Positions 1 to 8,575 are shown, counted from the stretch's first letter. The stretch: 64,000 nt of DNA from Streptomyces cyaneus (GCF_004028635.1 NZ_RQJW01000004.1:310001-374000), one strand, 5' to 3'. Numbers and translations: made by a program. Notes: generated by a model from the letters alone, not told the origin.

Positions 1-165
1 CGAGTTGAGCCGGTTCGAACAGCCCGCTCGGGGCGCGGCGCCTCACCGTGCGTTCCGGTCCGTTCCGGGCTCCGCGCTCGGGGCGTGCCGGTGGGGCCTG
101 GTCGGGGGCAGCGGGAAGCATGGACACCTTCGTGTCTCGGTTCGGTCAGGGACAGCGGTCACGGT

Positions 166-197
166 CCGTGCGGTGCCGGGGCCCCGGCACCGCACGG
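166..197. repeat. Perfect 32-bp palindrome without loop
   Basis: Bases 166-181 are the exact reverse complement of 182-197 (arms begin CCGTGCGGTGCC). There is no spacer and no T-run, so it is not a typical intrinsic terminator. It could be a bidirectional terminator core, a regulator site or a cruciform-forming sequence. No gene is seen on either side to decide. Confidence 0.8.
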
Positions 198-437
198 CGG
201 GCGCACGGACGTCGGCGTGGGACGACGAAGAGACGTCGTCGTGCGCGGGTGCACGCCCTTTCGGGCGCGCACCAGACCGCCTTCGCACCGCTCCGGGGCC
301 ATGACTCCGGACCCGGGGAGGCCGCTGACACGCGCGGCCCCGGTTGGCGGCCGAGAGGGAATCTAGCCCTGATCCCGGTGCCGCCGACGCGCTCAGCAGG
401 AAATTTGCGGTACTCATACGGCCCGGGCGCCGGAGCC

Positions 438-485
438 GTCAAAGTGTCGTCAAGCAGGGCTGGGCAGCCGTCAGGGATCCATCAA
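438..485 (+). promoter_or_regulatory. Four-half-site element, orphan copy
   Basis: GTCAA (438), GTCAA (449), GTCAG (470) and ATCAA (481) have start-to-start spacings of 11, 21 and 11 bp. The same arrangement occurs at 8528, 25861 and, more weakly, 2418. The pattern fits tandem binding by an OmpR-family regulator; KdpE is the inferred binder. No clear rightward -10 or gene follows. On the minus strand the half-sites read TTGAC, and TTGACG (442-437) lies 18 bp from a TATGAG, so a leftward promoter is also possible. Confidence 0.6.
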
Positions 486-828
486 CGGGGGCCTCATGCG
501 GCCCGGTCCGGCCGCAGACTGGGCGGCAACGGGGACGGGCGACCGTCCGTGGCGTGACGTCGGAGGGGCCGTGTCCCTCACGACCGGCTCAGCAGGGATC
601 CTCGGATCAGGCAAGCGCACCGCCACGGAGTTACGGCGGTCGCCCCGCCCGGGGACAGCCCGGACCGCGGCGGCGAGGGGACTCAAGGCGGCCGGACCCG
701 GTCCCTGGCTGCTCCCGGGCAGTCAGGCAGCCGAGGGCGCGCGGGCCGCTCCGCGCCGCCGCGACCCGGCATCCACGCCCACGCTGCCGCGCCTGGAGCA
801 GGGTGGCCACATTCCCTCAGGGCATTCC

Positions 829-2388
829 TCAGGCATCCGTCAAACGCGCCTCCTCCAGGTCCAGGTTGCGCTGGATCCGGCGGCGGGTCGTGTCGCTGAT
901 GGCGTGGGCGTCGTACAGGCGCTGGAGTTCGGAGGTTTCGACGGCTATCAAGTCGCGCCGGAGCTGACGGTAGACCCGGTCGGCGGACTCGATGGACACG
1001 CCGTCGGTGCCGTCGGCGCCGTTGTGTTCGGCGAGGCGGTCGCGGGCGTCGTCGAGGCGGGCGCTCAGGCCGCGGCGGAGCCGGTCGAGGACGACGTCCG
1101 GTACGACCTCCAACTCGGCGAGCTCTTCCAGGCGGGCGAGCCCGGCGTGGGCGAGATGGGAGCGGGCCTCGGCCTCCTCGCGTGCGGTGTGGGCGGGCTC
1201 CAGGGCGATGCCGGAGCGGCGGACGACCGGGGACAGAGTGAAGCCCTGCACGACGAGGGTGACGACCACGACCGAGGTGGTCAGCACCAGGACCAGTGGC
1301 CGGTCGGCGAGGGGAGCGCCGTTCTTCATGACCTCCGGGATGGACAGGGCGGCGGCCAGCGGCATGACCCCTCGGGTGCCCGCCCAGGTCAGCACCATCG
1401 GCACCCGCCAGTTCACCCGGCCGATCCCACCCTTGCGCTGCACGACCGCGGACAGGGGTGCGAGCCACAGCAGGCGTACGGCGATGAGCGTGGCCGCAAC
1501 GGCGAGTGCGTACAGCGGCCAGGCCCGGTCGCCGTCGGCCAGGGCACGGACCTGGGCAGGGAGGGCCAGCCCTATGAGGCTGAACACCACGCTCTCCAGA
1601 AGGAACACCACCGTGCCGTAGACGGCGTGCAGTTGGAGGCGTATGCGGGCGTTCGTCAGCCGGTCGCCCCGGCCGCCGAGGACCACGCCGGCCACCACGC
1701 AGGACGTCACTCCGGAGGTGTGCGCGACCTCCGCCAACAGGTAGGCGGCGTACGGGGTGACCAGGGCGATCACAGTCTCCAGCACCGGGTCCTCGGTACG
1801 GCGCCGGATCAGCATGATCACTCCGGCCACCGCCGCCCCGATCACGGTGCCGCCGCCCGCGAGCACCAGGAACTCTCCTGCCGCCGCACCCCAGTTCGCG
1901 GCGGCGGAGGCCACGGCGATGCCCGCCGCCACCCGCACCAGCACCAGGGAGGTCGCGTCGTTGAACAGGCTCTCCGCCTGGACCAGGACCTGCACCCGGG
2001 GCGGCAGGGCCAGCCGTCGGCCGAGCGCGGTGACCGCCACGGGGTCGGTGCTGGCCAGGACCGCGCCCAGCACGAACGCCATCTGCCACGACAGCGGCGT
2101 CACCAGCGCCGCCACCGCACCGACGGCGGCAGCCGAGGCGAGCACCAGCCCTATGGCGAGGATCCCGACCGGCTTCCACACCGCCCGCAGTTCCCGCCAG
2201 GGCATGTCCTCCGCACTCGCGTACAGCAGCGGCGGCAGGACCACGAGCCCGATGATCTCGGGGCTGATCTCGATCTGGGGAGTGCCCGGCAGCAGGGCCA
2301 CGGCCAGACCGGCGACCACCAGCAGGGAGGGGGCGGGAATGCGCCATCGGCGCGCGAAGGTGGCGACCACCGTGGCCAGGACCCACAC
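829..2388 (-). CDS. CPA1-family Na+/H+ antiporter
   Basis: A 519-residue polytopic membrane protein of the monovalent cation:proton antiporter-1 family, expected to exchange cytoplasmic Na+ (or K+) for protons. About twelve hydrophobic segments span roughly residues 10-390. Family motifs include PPLLYASAEDM near residue 55, LGAVLASTDPVAVTAL near 105, ESLFNDATSLVL near 140 and WAGTRGVMPLAAALSIP near 340. The last ~120 residues form a charged, helical cytoplasmic tail. The start is the GTG at 2388, because an in-frame TGA lies three codons upstream; this leaves the first membrane helix slightly short compared with relatives. The gene is divergent from the KdpD-like kinase, and the shared spacer carries a regulatory element, which suggests co-regulation in cation homeostasis. 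Substrate preference cannot be read from the sequence. Confidence 0.9.
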   Translation of the reverse strand: MWVLATVVATFARRWRIPAPSLLVVAGLAVALLPGTPQIEISPEIIGLVVLPPLLYASAEDMPWRELRAVWKPVGILAIGLVLASAAAVGAVAALVTPLSWQMAFVLGAVLASTDPVAVTALGRRLALPPRVQVLVQAESLFNDATSLVLVRVAAGIAVASAAANWGAAAGEFLVLAGGGTVIGAAVAGVIMLIRRRTEDPVLETVIALVTPYAAYLLAEVAHTSGVTSCVVAGVVLGGRGDRLTNARIRLQLHAVYGTVVFLLESVVFSLIGLALPAQVRALADGDRAWPLYALAVAATLIAVRLLWLAPLSAVVQRKGGIGRVNWRVPMVLTWAGTRGVMPLAAALSIPEVMKNGAPLADRPLVLVLTTSVVVVTLVVQGFTLSPVVRRSGIALEPAHTAREEAEARSHLAHAGLARLEELAELEVVPDVVLDRLRRGLSARLDDARDRLAEHNGADGTDGVSIESADRVYRQLRRDLIAVETSELQRLYDAHAISDTTRRRIQRNLDLEEARLTDA

Positions 2389-2417
2389 CCGCCCTCACCC
2401 TGTCGGGCCCAGGTCAC

Positions 2418-2465
2418 GTCAAAACAGCGTCAAGGTCCCCGGGAGCGGCGCCAAGGAACCGCTAA
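2418..2465 (+). promoter_or_regulatory. Four-half-site element, divergent promoter
   Basis: GTCAA (2418) and GTCAA (2429) are followed by weaker GCCAA (2450) and GCTAA (2461), giving the 11-21-11 bp spacing seen at 438, 8528 and 25861. It sits between the divergent antiporter (start 2388) and KdpD-like kinase (start 2561), about 30 bp from the antiporter start. I infer a KdpE-type site; which of the two genes it serves is unclear. Confidence 0.55.
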
Positions 2466-2560
2466 CAACCGCACCGTCCGATCCGTGAAAGGGCTTCCTT
2501 GGGAGGAGAAACCCTTCTGCGAAAACGAGTTGGACCAGTGAGCGGAGCGCGTCGGCAGCG

Positions 2561-5098
2561 ATGAGTGACGTACGGCCCGGACGGCTGAAGGTCTACCTCG
2601 GGGCGGCTCCGGGGGTCGGCAAGACCTACCGGATGCTCGACGAGGGGCGGCGCCGCGCCTCGCGCGGGGCGGATGTGGTGGTGGGGTTCGCGGAGTGTCA
2701 CGGACGCCCGCGCACGGAGGCGATGCTCGACGGTCTGGAGACCGTCCCCCGCGCTTCCTGCACCTACCGCGGCGGACGGTTCGAGGAGATGGACCTCGCC
2801 GCGGTCCTCGCGCGCCGCCCGCAGGTCGTGATCGTCGACGAGATCGCCCACAGCAACGTCCCCGGCGACGGCCGCAACGCCAAGCGCTGGCAGGACATCG
2901 AGGTGCTGCTCGCCGCCGGCATCGACGTGATCACCGCACTGAACATCCAGCACCTGGAATCCCTCAACGATGTGGTCGAGAAGATCACCGGTGTGCCCCA
3001 GCACGAGACGGTGCCGGACGAGGTCGTTCGCCGCGCCTGGCAGATCGAGCTGGTGGACATGGAGCCCGAGGGGCTGCGCCGGCGGATGGCGCACGGCAAC
3101 ATCTACGCCCCGGAGAAGGTCGACGCGGCCCTCGCCAACTACTTCCGGCCGGGCAACCTCACCGCGCTGCGGCAGTTGGCGCTGCTGTGGGTGGCCGACC
3201 GGGTCGACGAGGCGCTCCAGGAGTACCGCTCGCAGCACGGTATCGGCCGGGTGTGGGAGACCCGGGAGCGGGTGGTCGTCGCGCTGACCGGCGGCCCGGA
3301 GGGCGACACGCTGATCCGGCGGGCCGCCCGTATCGCCGACCGGTCGGCGGGCGGTGATCTGCTGGCCGTGCACGTGGCGCGGAGCGACGGTCTCGCCGCC
3401 GGTGTCTCGCACGCCTCGCTCGCCCGGCAGCGCAGGCTCGTGGAAGACCTCGGCGGCAGCTATCACTCGGTGGTCGGCGACGACGTGGCGGGCGCGCTGG
3501 TGGAGTTCGCCCGTGCCGAGAACGCCACGCAGCTGGTGCTGGGCACGAGCCGTCGCGGCCGGCTGTCACGGTTCCTGACCGGGCTCGGGACGGGGGAGAC
3601 CGTGACGGCGCTGTCCGGTGACATCGACGTCCACCGGGTCACCCATGAGCGGGCCGGGCGCGGCACGCTGCTGCCGTCGAGGCGGCGCACGCTGTCGACG
3701 GCCCGGCTGATCGCCGGTCCGGTGGCCGGGCTGGTGCTGCCGGTCCTCCTCACGATCGCCCTCGCCCAGCTGCGGGGCACGCTGAACCTGACCAGCGAGG
3801 CGTTGCTGTTCCTGCTCGCCGTGGTGGGCGTGGCCTGTATAGGCGGGGTCGTCTCGGCGGTGATCGCGTCGGTGACGGCGTCCGTGTTGCTCCACTACTG
3901 GTTCATCCCGCCGATCGGCCAGTTCACGCTGGAGGATCCGAACGCCCTGCTGGCACTGGCGGTGTTCGCGGTCGTGGCGGCCACCGTGGCAGCGGTCGTG
4001 GACCGGTCCCTGCGCCTGTCGCGCCGTTCCGCCCGCGCGACGGCCGAGGCGGAGACCATGACGTCCCTCGCTGGCAGCATCGTGCGGGGCGAGGCCACCA
4101 TCCCGGCTCTGCTGGAGCGGACGCGCGAGACCTTCGGCATGGAGTCGGCGGACCTGGTGGACGAGCCACCCGATACGGCTGGCGTGACGGCAGTTCCCGC
4201 AGGTCCCGGCGCCTATCTCGCGCTGTGGGGCCGCACCTTGTCGTCGTCCGAGCGACGGGTGTTGGCCGCGTTCGCCGCACATGTGGGCTCGGCGGTCGAG
4301 CGGGCCCGGCTCGCCGAGGCCGCGGCCGAGGTCGAGCCGGTGAAGGCCGCCGACCGCCTGCGCACGGCGCTGCTGCGGGCCGTCGGCCACGACCTGCGCA
4401 CCCCCCTCGCCGCCGGGTGGGCCGCCGTCACCTCCCTGCGCAGCCGGGACGTCGCCTTCTCCGACGAGGACCGGGACGAACTCCTCGCCACGGCCGACGA
4501 GTCCATGGCCAAGCTGAACCGCCTGGTGGAGAACCTCCTCGATCTCAGCCGCCTGGAGGCGGGCGCACTCACTCTGAACCTGCGGGCCACCTCCCTGGAG
4601 GAGGTGCTGCCCATGGCGCTGGCGGACGTCCCAGGGGTGGACGTGGCGGACATGGAAGCGATCCCGGCAGTGCTGGCCGACCCGCCGCTGCTGGAGCGGG
4701 TCATCGCCAACCTGGTCGGCAATGCTGCCCGCCACACACCGCCCGGGAAGAAGGTGCTGGTCGGCGCCAGTGTCCTGGCGGGCCAGGTGGAGTTGCGGAT
4801 CGTGGACCGGGGGCCTGGTCTGCCCGCCGACGGCCGTGAGCGGCTCTTCGAGCCCTTCCAGCGGCTCGGCGACACCGACAACACCACCGGCCTCGGCCTC
4901 GGGCTGGCCCTCGCCCGCGGACTGACCGAGGCCATGAACGGCACCCTCACTCCCGAAGACACTCCTGGCGGCGGCCTCACGATGGTCGTGTCGCTGCCGT
5001 TCGCCGGGGAGACCGGGGAGACCGAGGAGACAGAGACCGGGGAGACAGGGGAGCCCGTGGGTGCCGAACTGACCGAGCAGAGCACAGGAGGTGCGTGA
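2561..5098 (+). CDS. KdpD-like sensor histidine kinase (orphan copy)
   Basis: An 845-residue membrane sensor kinase with the complete KdpD layout. The N-terminal KdpD domain has a P-loop GAAPGVGKTY (Lys21). A universal-stress-protein domain follows at about 245-360, four DUF4118 helices at about 385-480, a short GAF-like region, the phosphoacceptor helix VGHDLRTPLA (His610) and the HATPase domain with NLVGNAARHTPPG, DRGPGLP and GLGLGLALA. All kinase boxes look intact. The C-terminal tail after ~815 is a Glu/Thr/Gly-rich repeat (GETGETEETETGETGE), coded by a slippage-prone GGGGAGACC tract. No response regulator is adjacent, unlike the second kdpD at 14141, so it may signal to KdpE or a distant partner. 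It overlaps the next, broken gene by one base. Confidence 0.9.
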   Translation: MSDVRPGRLKVYLGAAPGVGKTYRMLDEGRRRASRGADVVVGFAECHGRPRTEAMLDGLETVPRASCTYRGGRFEEMDLAAVLARRPQVVIVDEIAHSNVPGDGRNAKRWQDIEVLLAAGIDVITALNIQHLESLNDVVEKITGVPQHETVPDEVVRRAWQIELVDMEPEGLRRRMAHGNIYAPEKVDAALANYFRPGNLTALRQLALLWVADRVDEALQEYRSQHGIGRVWETRERVVVALTGGPEGDTLIRRAARIADRSAGGDLLAVHVARSDGLAAGVSHASLARQRRLVEDLGGSYHSVVGDDVAGALVEFARAENATQLVLGTSRRGRLSRFLTGLGTGETVTALSGDIDVHRVTHERAGRGTLLPSRRRTLSTARLIAGPVAGLVLPVLLTIALAQLRGTLNLTSEALLFLLAVVGVACIGGVVSAVIASVTASVLLHYWFIPPIGQFTLEDPNALLALAVFAVVAATVAAVVDRSLRLSRRSARATAEAETMTSLAGSIVRGEATIPALLERTRETFGMESADLVDEPPDTAGVTAVPAGPGAYLALWGRTLSSSERRVLAAFAAHVGSAVERARLAEAAAEVEPVKAADRLRTALLRAVGHDLRTPLAAGWAAVTSLRSRDVAFSDEDRDELLATADESMAKLNRLVENLLDLSRLEAGALTLNLRATSLEEVLPMALADVPGVDVADMEAIPAVLADPPLLERVIANLVGNAARHTPPGKKVLVGASVLAGQVELRIVDRGPGLPADGRERLFEPFQRLGDTDNTTGLGLGLALARGLTEAMNGTLTPEDTPGGGLTMVVSLPFAGETGETEETETGETGEPVGAELTEQSTGGA

Positions 5099-5835
5099 TG
5101 AGCACTGTGACCGGCATCTGGAAGCTGCAACGTACTGGACAAACCCGCGCCACGCCCCGAACCTGGCCGTTGCGGGACCGGCTCGCCCTGGCGGCGGGCC
5201 TGGCCGCCCCCTTCCTGGCGGCCCTCGCGCTGGTCTCGTTCCGCACGAGCCTGTCGCACACGAACGCCGCACTCATTCTCGTCGTGGCGGTCGTCGCGGT
5301 GGCAGCGCTGGGCAGCCGTACCGCGGGCGCCGTGGGGGCGTTGTCAGCGGCGGCCTGGTACGCCCGCGGCGCAGCCGCAATCTGATACAGCTTCCTGACC
5401 AGGCCCTACCAGACATTCGACATCACCGCCTCGGCGGACATCGAAACGGCGGTCCTGCTGCTCGTCGTTGGCCTGATCGTCTCCCAACTGGCGGCCCGTG
5501 CCCGCCGCTTGGAGATCATCACGGTCACGGACGCGGCTCACCTGTCCCGCATCCACCGCCGCTTCGAGTACGGCACCCTGCTGGGACAGCCGCCACGCCT
5601 GACGAACGACGGCAGCGTGACGGTGGGCAGGCGCTCCTGGGACGTGGACGCCGCCGGTTGGCCGGACGGCGAGATCGAGCTGCGCGCCTATGGCAACGGC
5701 CACTACCTCGGCCGCTTCATGCTCACCCCGGGACCGGGACCGGTACCCCCGCTCCAAGCCCGGCTCGTGGCGGTGACGCCGGCCGACCAGACGGGGGCGG
5801 CCTTGGACACAGCCGGACCGTTCGGGGAAGGCTGA
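5098..5835 (+). pseudogene. Broken DUF4118 membrane protein
   Basis: The gene starts at ATG 5098, which overlaps the kinase stop (TGATG), with AGGAGG at 5086-5091. It encodes a DUF4118-type protein with helices at about residues 25-95, but is interrupted by an in-frame TGA at 5383-5385. The frame then continues unbroken to 5835 (FLTRPYQTFDITASADIET, a DUF4118 hallmark). The stop lies in a 27-nt stretch bounded by TAC repeats (5359-5361 and 5386-5388); without it, the frame reads AAAWYSFLTRPY, as the family normally does. From memory of homologues, about 30-40 residues also seem missing between LSRIHR and RFEYGTLLG. The gene is probably dead, though a short 95-residue product could still be made. 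Confidence 0.75.
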
Positions 5836-5838
5836 CGC

Positions 5839-6405
5839 TCACTCGAGGCCGGAGGCTTTGAACACGGCGCGGGCGGTTTCGCTGTCCACGCGCCGGCCGA
5901 TGCACCGTAACGCGGTCGCGCCGCACAGCAACGAGCCGTCGGTGGCGGCCTTCCGCGCGCCCTTGTCAAGGCGGAGCCACAGCTGCGGGTTGCGCACCAG
6001 GACCTCGGAGTCGATCTCGACACGGCCACCCAGGGAATCCCGCAGCAAGAGCCGCTGGGAGACGCCGTCCAGGCAGCGGACCGACACCAACAGATCCGTT
6101 CGTACCCGGTGTTCGCGCACCAGTCGACGCGAGGCCAGCCAGTTCCCGCCCGCGGACACTCGCGCTGGATACAGCACGACGAAGAGCAGCCCGGCGAGAG
6201 CGAACCACAGTGCGGCGCGCCCCAGGGTGATCCGGCCGGAGCCCCAGTCGACCAGGAGAAGGAGAGCGAGCAGAACGCCGGCGCAGCGGATCGTGCTCCA
6301 CAGCTCCTGCGTCCACGCGAGGTCGTTCGTCGCCTCACCGGATCCCTCGGGGCCCTCCGCCTGTGCGTCGAGCGGTCCTCCGCATACGTCGTCACGGCGT
6401 CCCAT
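5839..6405 (-). CDS. Conserved membrane protein beside KimA-like transporter
   Basis: A 188-residue protein starting at ATG 6405. It has a charged N-terminus, two hydrophobic helices at about residues 43-85, and a soluble C-terminal domain (WLASRRLVREHRVRTDLLVSV...LRDSLGGRVEID...ETARAVFKASGLE). The fold resembles small membrane proteins with a PH-like domain, but I do not recognise a named family or function. It is divergent from the KimA-like importer, with the GTCAA repeats between them. A truncated paralogue of this gene lies at 23403-23610 with strongly conserved 3' sequence. Starts upstream of 6405 are possible, but the extra residues look non-coding. Confidence 0.75.
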   Translation of the reverse strand: MGRRDDVCGGPLDAQAEGPEGSGEATNDLAWTQELWSTIRCAGVLLALLLLVDWGSGRITLGRAALWFALAGLLFVVLYPARVSAGGNWLASRRLVREHRVRTDLLVSVRCLDGVSQRLLLRDSLGGRVEIDSEVLVRNPQLWLRLDKGARKAATDGSLLCGATALRCIGRRVDSETARAVFKASGLE

Positions 6406-6501
6406 GCCGTCGACGCTAGTGAGCCGAGGAACCTGATCGGCACACCTTGATGCGGCTCTGACGGATGTCCAACGGTTCCTTGCCTGATGGCAGTCGCGCA
6501 C

Positions 6502-6528
6502 ATCACACGCCCATCAAGGTTCCGTCAA
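6502..6528 (+). promoter_or_regulatory. GTCAA-type repeats before KimA-like gene
   Basis: ATCAC (6502), ATCAA (6513) and GTCAA (6524) are spaced exactly 11 bp apart, on one helical face. They match the half-sites of the elements at 8528 and 25861, but the second pair 21 bp away is absent. The site lies between the divergent membrane-protein and KimA-like genes. I infer a shorter site for the same OmpR-type regulator. Confidence 0.5.
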
Positions 6529-6633
6529 GGTCGGCCGGTTGGGCGCGAAGATGCCGCAAGGAACAGTCGGATGCGGCGGGAAACGGACAGAACCTGGGTG
6601 CACGCGAACACCGCACGAAGGAGCACCCGTTCC

Positions 6634-8475
6634 ATGTCCGTTCTGACCGCCGAGCCGGATGCCGTCCCCGTCGGCGATGAGCCGCCCGATACCGGTGAAC
6701 GTCACCGGCTGACCGCCGTCACGGGCCTGGCCGCCCTGTCCCTGGACGCCATGGCGTCGGTGGCGTACGGCCCCGAGGCGATCGTCCTCGTCCTGGCCGC
6801 CGCGGGTGCGCACGGCCTGGGCTTCACGCTGCCGGTCACGCTGGCCATCGCGGCTCTGCTGGCGGTGCTGGTCGCCTCGTACCGGCAGGTGATCGCGGCC
6901 TTCCCGGACGGCGGCGGGTCCTATGCCGTCGCCAAGACACACCTGGGTGCGCGCACGAGCCTGGTGGCGGCGGCCTCGCTCGTCCTGGACTACGTGCTCA
7001 ACGTCGCCGTCGCCGTCACGGCCGGTGTGGCCGCGCTGACCTCCGCCTTCCCGGCCCTCTACGCCGACCGGTTGTGGTTGTGCCTGGCCGTGCTCGTGCT
7101 GATCACGGCGGTGAACCTGCGGGGCATCGTGGAATCGGCGAAGGCGTTCATCGTGCCGACCGTCGTTTTCGTCGGCTCGATCTTCGTGCTGATCGTCGTC
7201 GGGCTGTTCCGGTCCGAGCCGGTGAGTACGGCGACCGCGGCGGGCCACGCCTCCGTGCTCTCCGACAACGCCACCACCGTGGGCGCCCTGCTCCTGCTGA
7301 AAGCTTTCGCTTCCGGGTGCTCCGCCCTCACCGGTGTCGAGGCCATCGCCAACGCCGTCCCCTCCTTCCGCGTCCCGCGCGTCAAGCGCGCCCAGCACGC
7401 GGAGGTCGCCCTCGGCGCCGTGCTCGGCGTGATGCTGATCGGCCTGTCGGCGCTGATTTCCCGCTTCCATCTCCAGCCGGTCGAGGGCGTCACCGTTCTC
7501 GCCCAGCTCGCGGACGCCGCCTTCGGCCACAACTGGGCCTTCTACGTCATCCAGTTCGCGACGATGATCCTGCTGGCCCTGTCCGCGAACACGTCCTTCG
7601 GTGGCTTGCCCGTGCTGCTGAAGCTGCTGGCCCGCGACAACTACCTGCCGCACGTCTTCATGCTCAAGGCCGACCGGCAGGTGCACCGGCACGGCGTCCT
7701 CGCCCTCGCCGTCGTATCGGCCGCGCTGCTGGTCTTCTCCGGCGGCGACACCAACACCCTCGTGCCGCTCTTCGCCATCGGCGTCTTCGTAGGCTTCACC
7801 ATCGCCCAGATCGGCATGGTCCGGCACTGGCGGCTCGAAAAGGGCCCCGGCTGGCAGGGCAAGGCGGTGCTCAACGGCTTCGGCGGGCTGCTGACCGGCG
7901 TCTCGGCGATCGTCGTCACCGCGACCAAGTTCGAGGAGGGCGCCTGGCTGATCGTGATCGCCCTGCCCCTGCTGGTTGCCGCCTTCGAGACCGTGCGCCG
8001 CGCCTACACCCGGATCGGCGAGCGCCTCGGCCTCGGCCGCATACCCGAGGTCCCGCATCGCGACCGCTCGGTCGTGATCGTGCCCGTCTCCTCGATCTCC
8101 CGCCTGACCTCCGAGGCGCTGACCGCCGCCGCTTCCTTGGGCGACGAGGTCCGGGCGGTGACCGTTTGCTACCCCGACCCGGAGGACCGGGCCGCGCTGT
8201 ACGCCCTGGAGTTGGCCTGGGCGGAGTGGGACCCGGGGGTGCCGCTGGTCCGGCTGAACTGCGAGCGGCGCTCGCTGGGCCGTCCCATCGCCGCGTACGT
8301 CCGTGAGGTGGCCGCCACCGAGCCGGGCACGCGTGTCACCGTGCTGATCCCGGAGACGGAGCCGGAGCGGCTGTGGCAGCGGCTGCTGCAGAACCAACGG
8401 GGCGCGGTCGTCGCGCATGCCGTGCGGCGGGAGACGGACGCGGTGATCTGCCGCCTGCGCTTCCGGCTGCTGTGA
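6634..8475 (+). CDS. KimA-like APC-superfamily potassium importer
   Basis: A 613-residue permease with about twelve membrane helices (residues ~25-470) and a C-terminal ~130-residue USP-like cytoplasmic domain (DRSVVIVPVSSISRLTSEAL...). This layout and the helix-1 signature SLDAMASVAYGPEAIVLVL match KimA/YdaO, the H+-coupled high-affinity K+ importer of Bacillus, better than amino-acid permeases. K+ as substrate is inferred from these features and the kdp neighbourhood. The start is ATG 6634, with GGAG at about 6620; upstream in-frame codons look non-coding. In Bacillus, KimA is controlled by c-di-AMP; I saw no ydaO-type riboswitch upstream, but do see 11-bp GTCAA repeats at 6502-6528. Fragments of a second copy lie at 25571-25716. 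Confidence 0.78.
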   Translation: MSVLTAEPDAVPVGDEPPDTGERHRLTAVTGLAALSLDAMASVAYGPEAIVLVLAAAGAHGLGFTLPVTLAIAALLAVLVASYRQVIAAFPDGGGSYAVAKTHLGARTSLVAAASLVLDYVLNVAVAVTAGVAALTSAFPALYADRLWLCLAVLVLITAVNLRGIVESAKAFIVPTVVFVGSIFVLIVVGLFRSEPVSTATAAGHASVLSDNATTVGALLLLKAFASGCSALTGVEAIANAVPSFRVPRVKRAQHAEVALGAVLGVMLIGLSALISRFHLQPVEGVTVLAQLADAAFGHNWAFYVIQFATMILLALSANTSFGGLPVLLKLLARDNYLPHVFMLKADRQVHRHGVLALAVVSAALLVFSGGDTNTLVPLFAIGVFVGFTIAQIGMVRHWRLEKGPGWQGKAVLNGFGGLLTGVSAIVVTATKFEEGAWLIVIALPLLVAAFETVRRAYTRIGERLGLGRIPEVPHRDRSVVIVPVSSISRLTSEALTAAASLGDEVRAVTVCYPDPEDRAALYALELAWAEWDPGVPLVRLNCERRSLGRPIAAYVREVAATEPGTRVTVLIPETEPERLWQRLLQNQRGAVVAHAVRRETDAVICRLRFRLL

Positions 8476-8527
8476 GCCAGGTCACCGACCGTTACAGCGT
8501 CCTACTCACAGGTATGGATCGGGTGCC

Positions 8528-8575
8528 GTAAGAGTTCCGTCAAAGCCGTGGGCGCCGCCGTAAGAGAGCCGTCAA
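8528..8575 (+). promoter_or_regulatory. Four-half-site element, kdp promoter
   Basis: Two near-identical blocks of the form CCGTAAGAG-NN-CCGTCAA give half-sites GTAAG (8528), GTCAA (8539), GTAAG (8560) and GTCAA (8571), with spacing 11, 21 and 11 bp. The element sits just upstream of the kdp operon's probable -10 (TCTAAT, 8610-8615), in the position of an activator. Because it heads the kdp operon, and kdpE encodes an OmpR-family regulator, KdpE is the natural candidate. A PhoP-like regulator is the main alternative. Confidence 0.7.

Larger units (their letters stand above)
1..828. other. Gene-poor, palindrome-rich region
   Basis: No reading frame here gives a convincing protein: the open frames are arginine- and proline-rich and match no family I recognise. 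The stretch holds a perfect 32-bp palindrome (166-197), a hairpin with 7-bp arms GACGACG/CGTCGTC (221-240), further short GTGCGC/GCGCAC arms near 241-275, and a four-half-site regulatory element (438-485). It reads as an intergenic or decayed region left of the antiporter gene. A very small gene cannot be excluded. Confidence 0.5.

Noticed and set aside
815..850. GTCAA and CTCAG motifs near the antiporter stop
   Set aside because: They overlap the antiporter's final codons, spacing is 12 then 11 bp and no second pair follows, so they do not match the regulatory element.
496..2541. Long plus-strand open frame (681 codons) opposite the antiporter
   Set aside because: It is antisense to a clear membrane transporter; its translation is Gln/His/Gly-rich with no family features, the usual high-GC shadow.
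6420..6633. Possible c-di-AMP (ydaO) riboswitch before the KimA-like gene
   Set aside because: I could not find the conserved ydaO core; the leader is short and instead holds 11-bp direct repeats.
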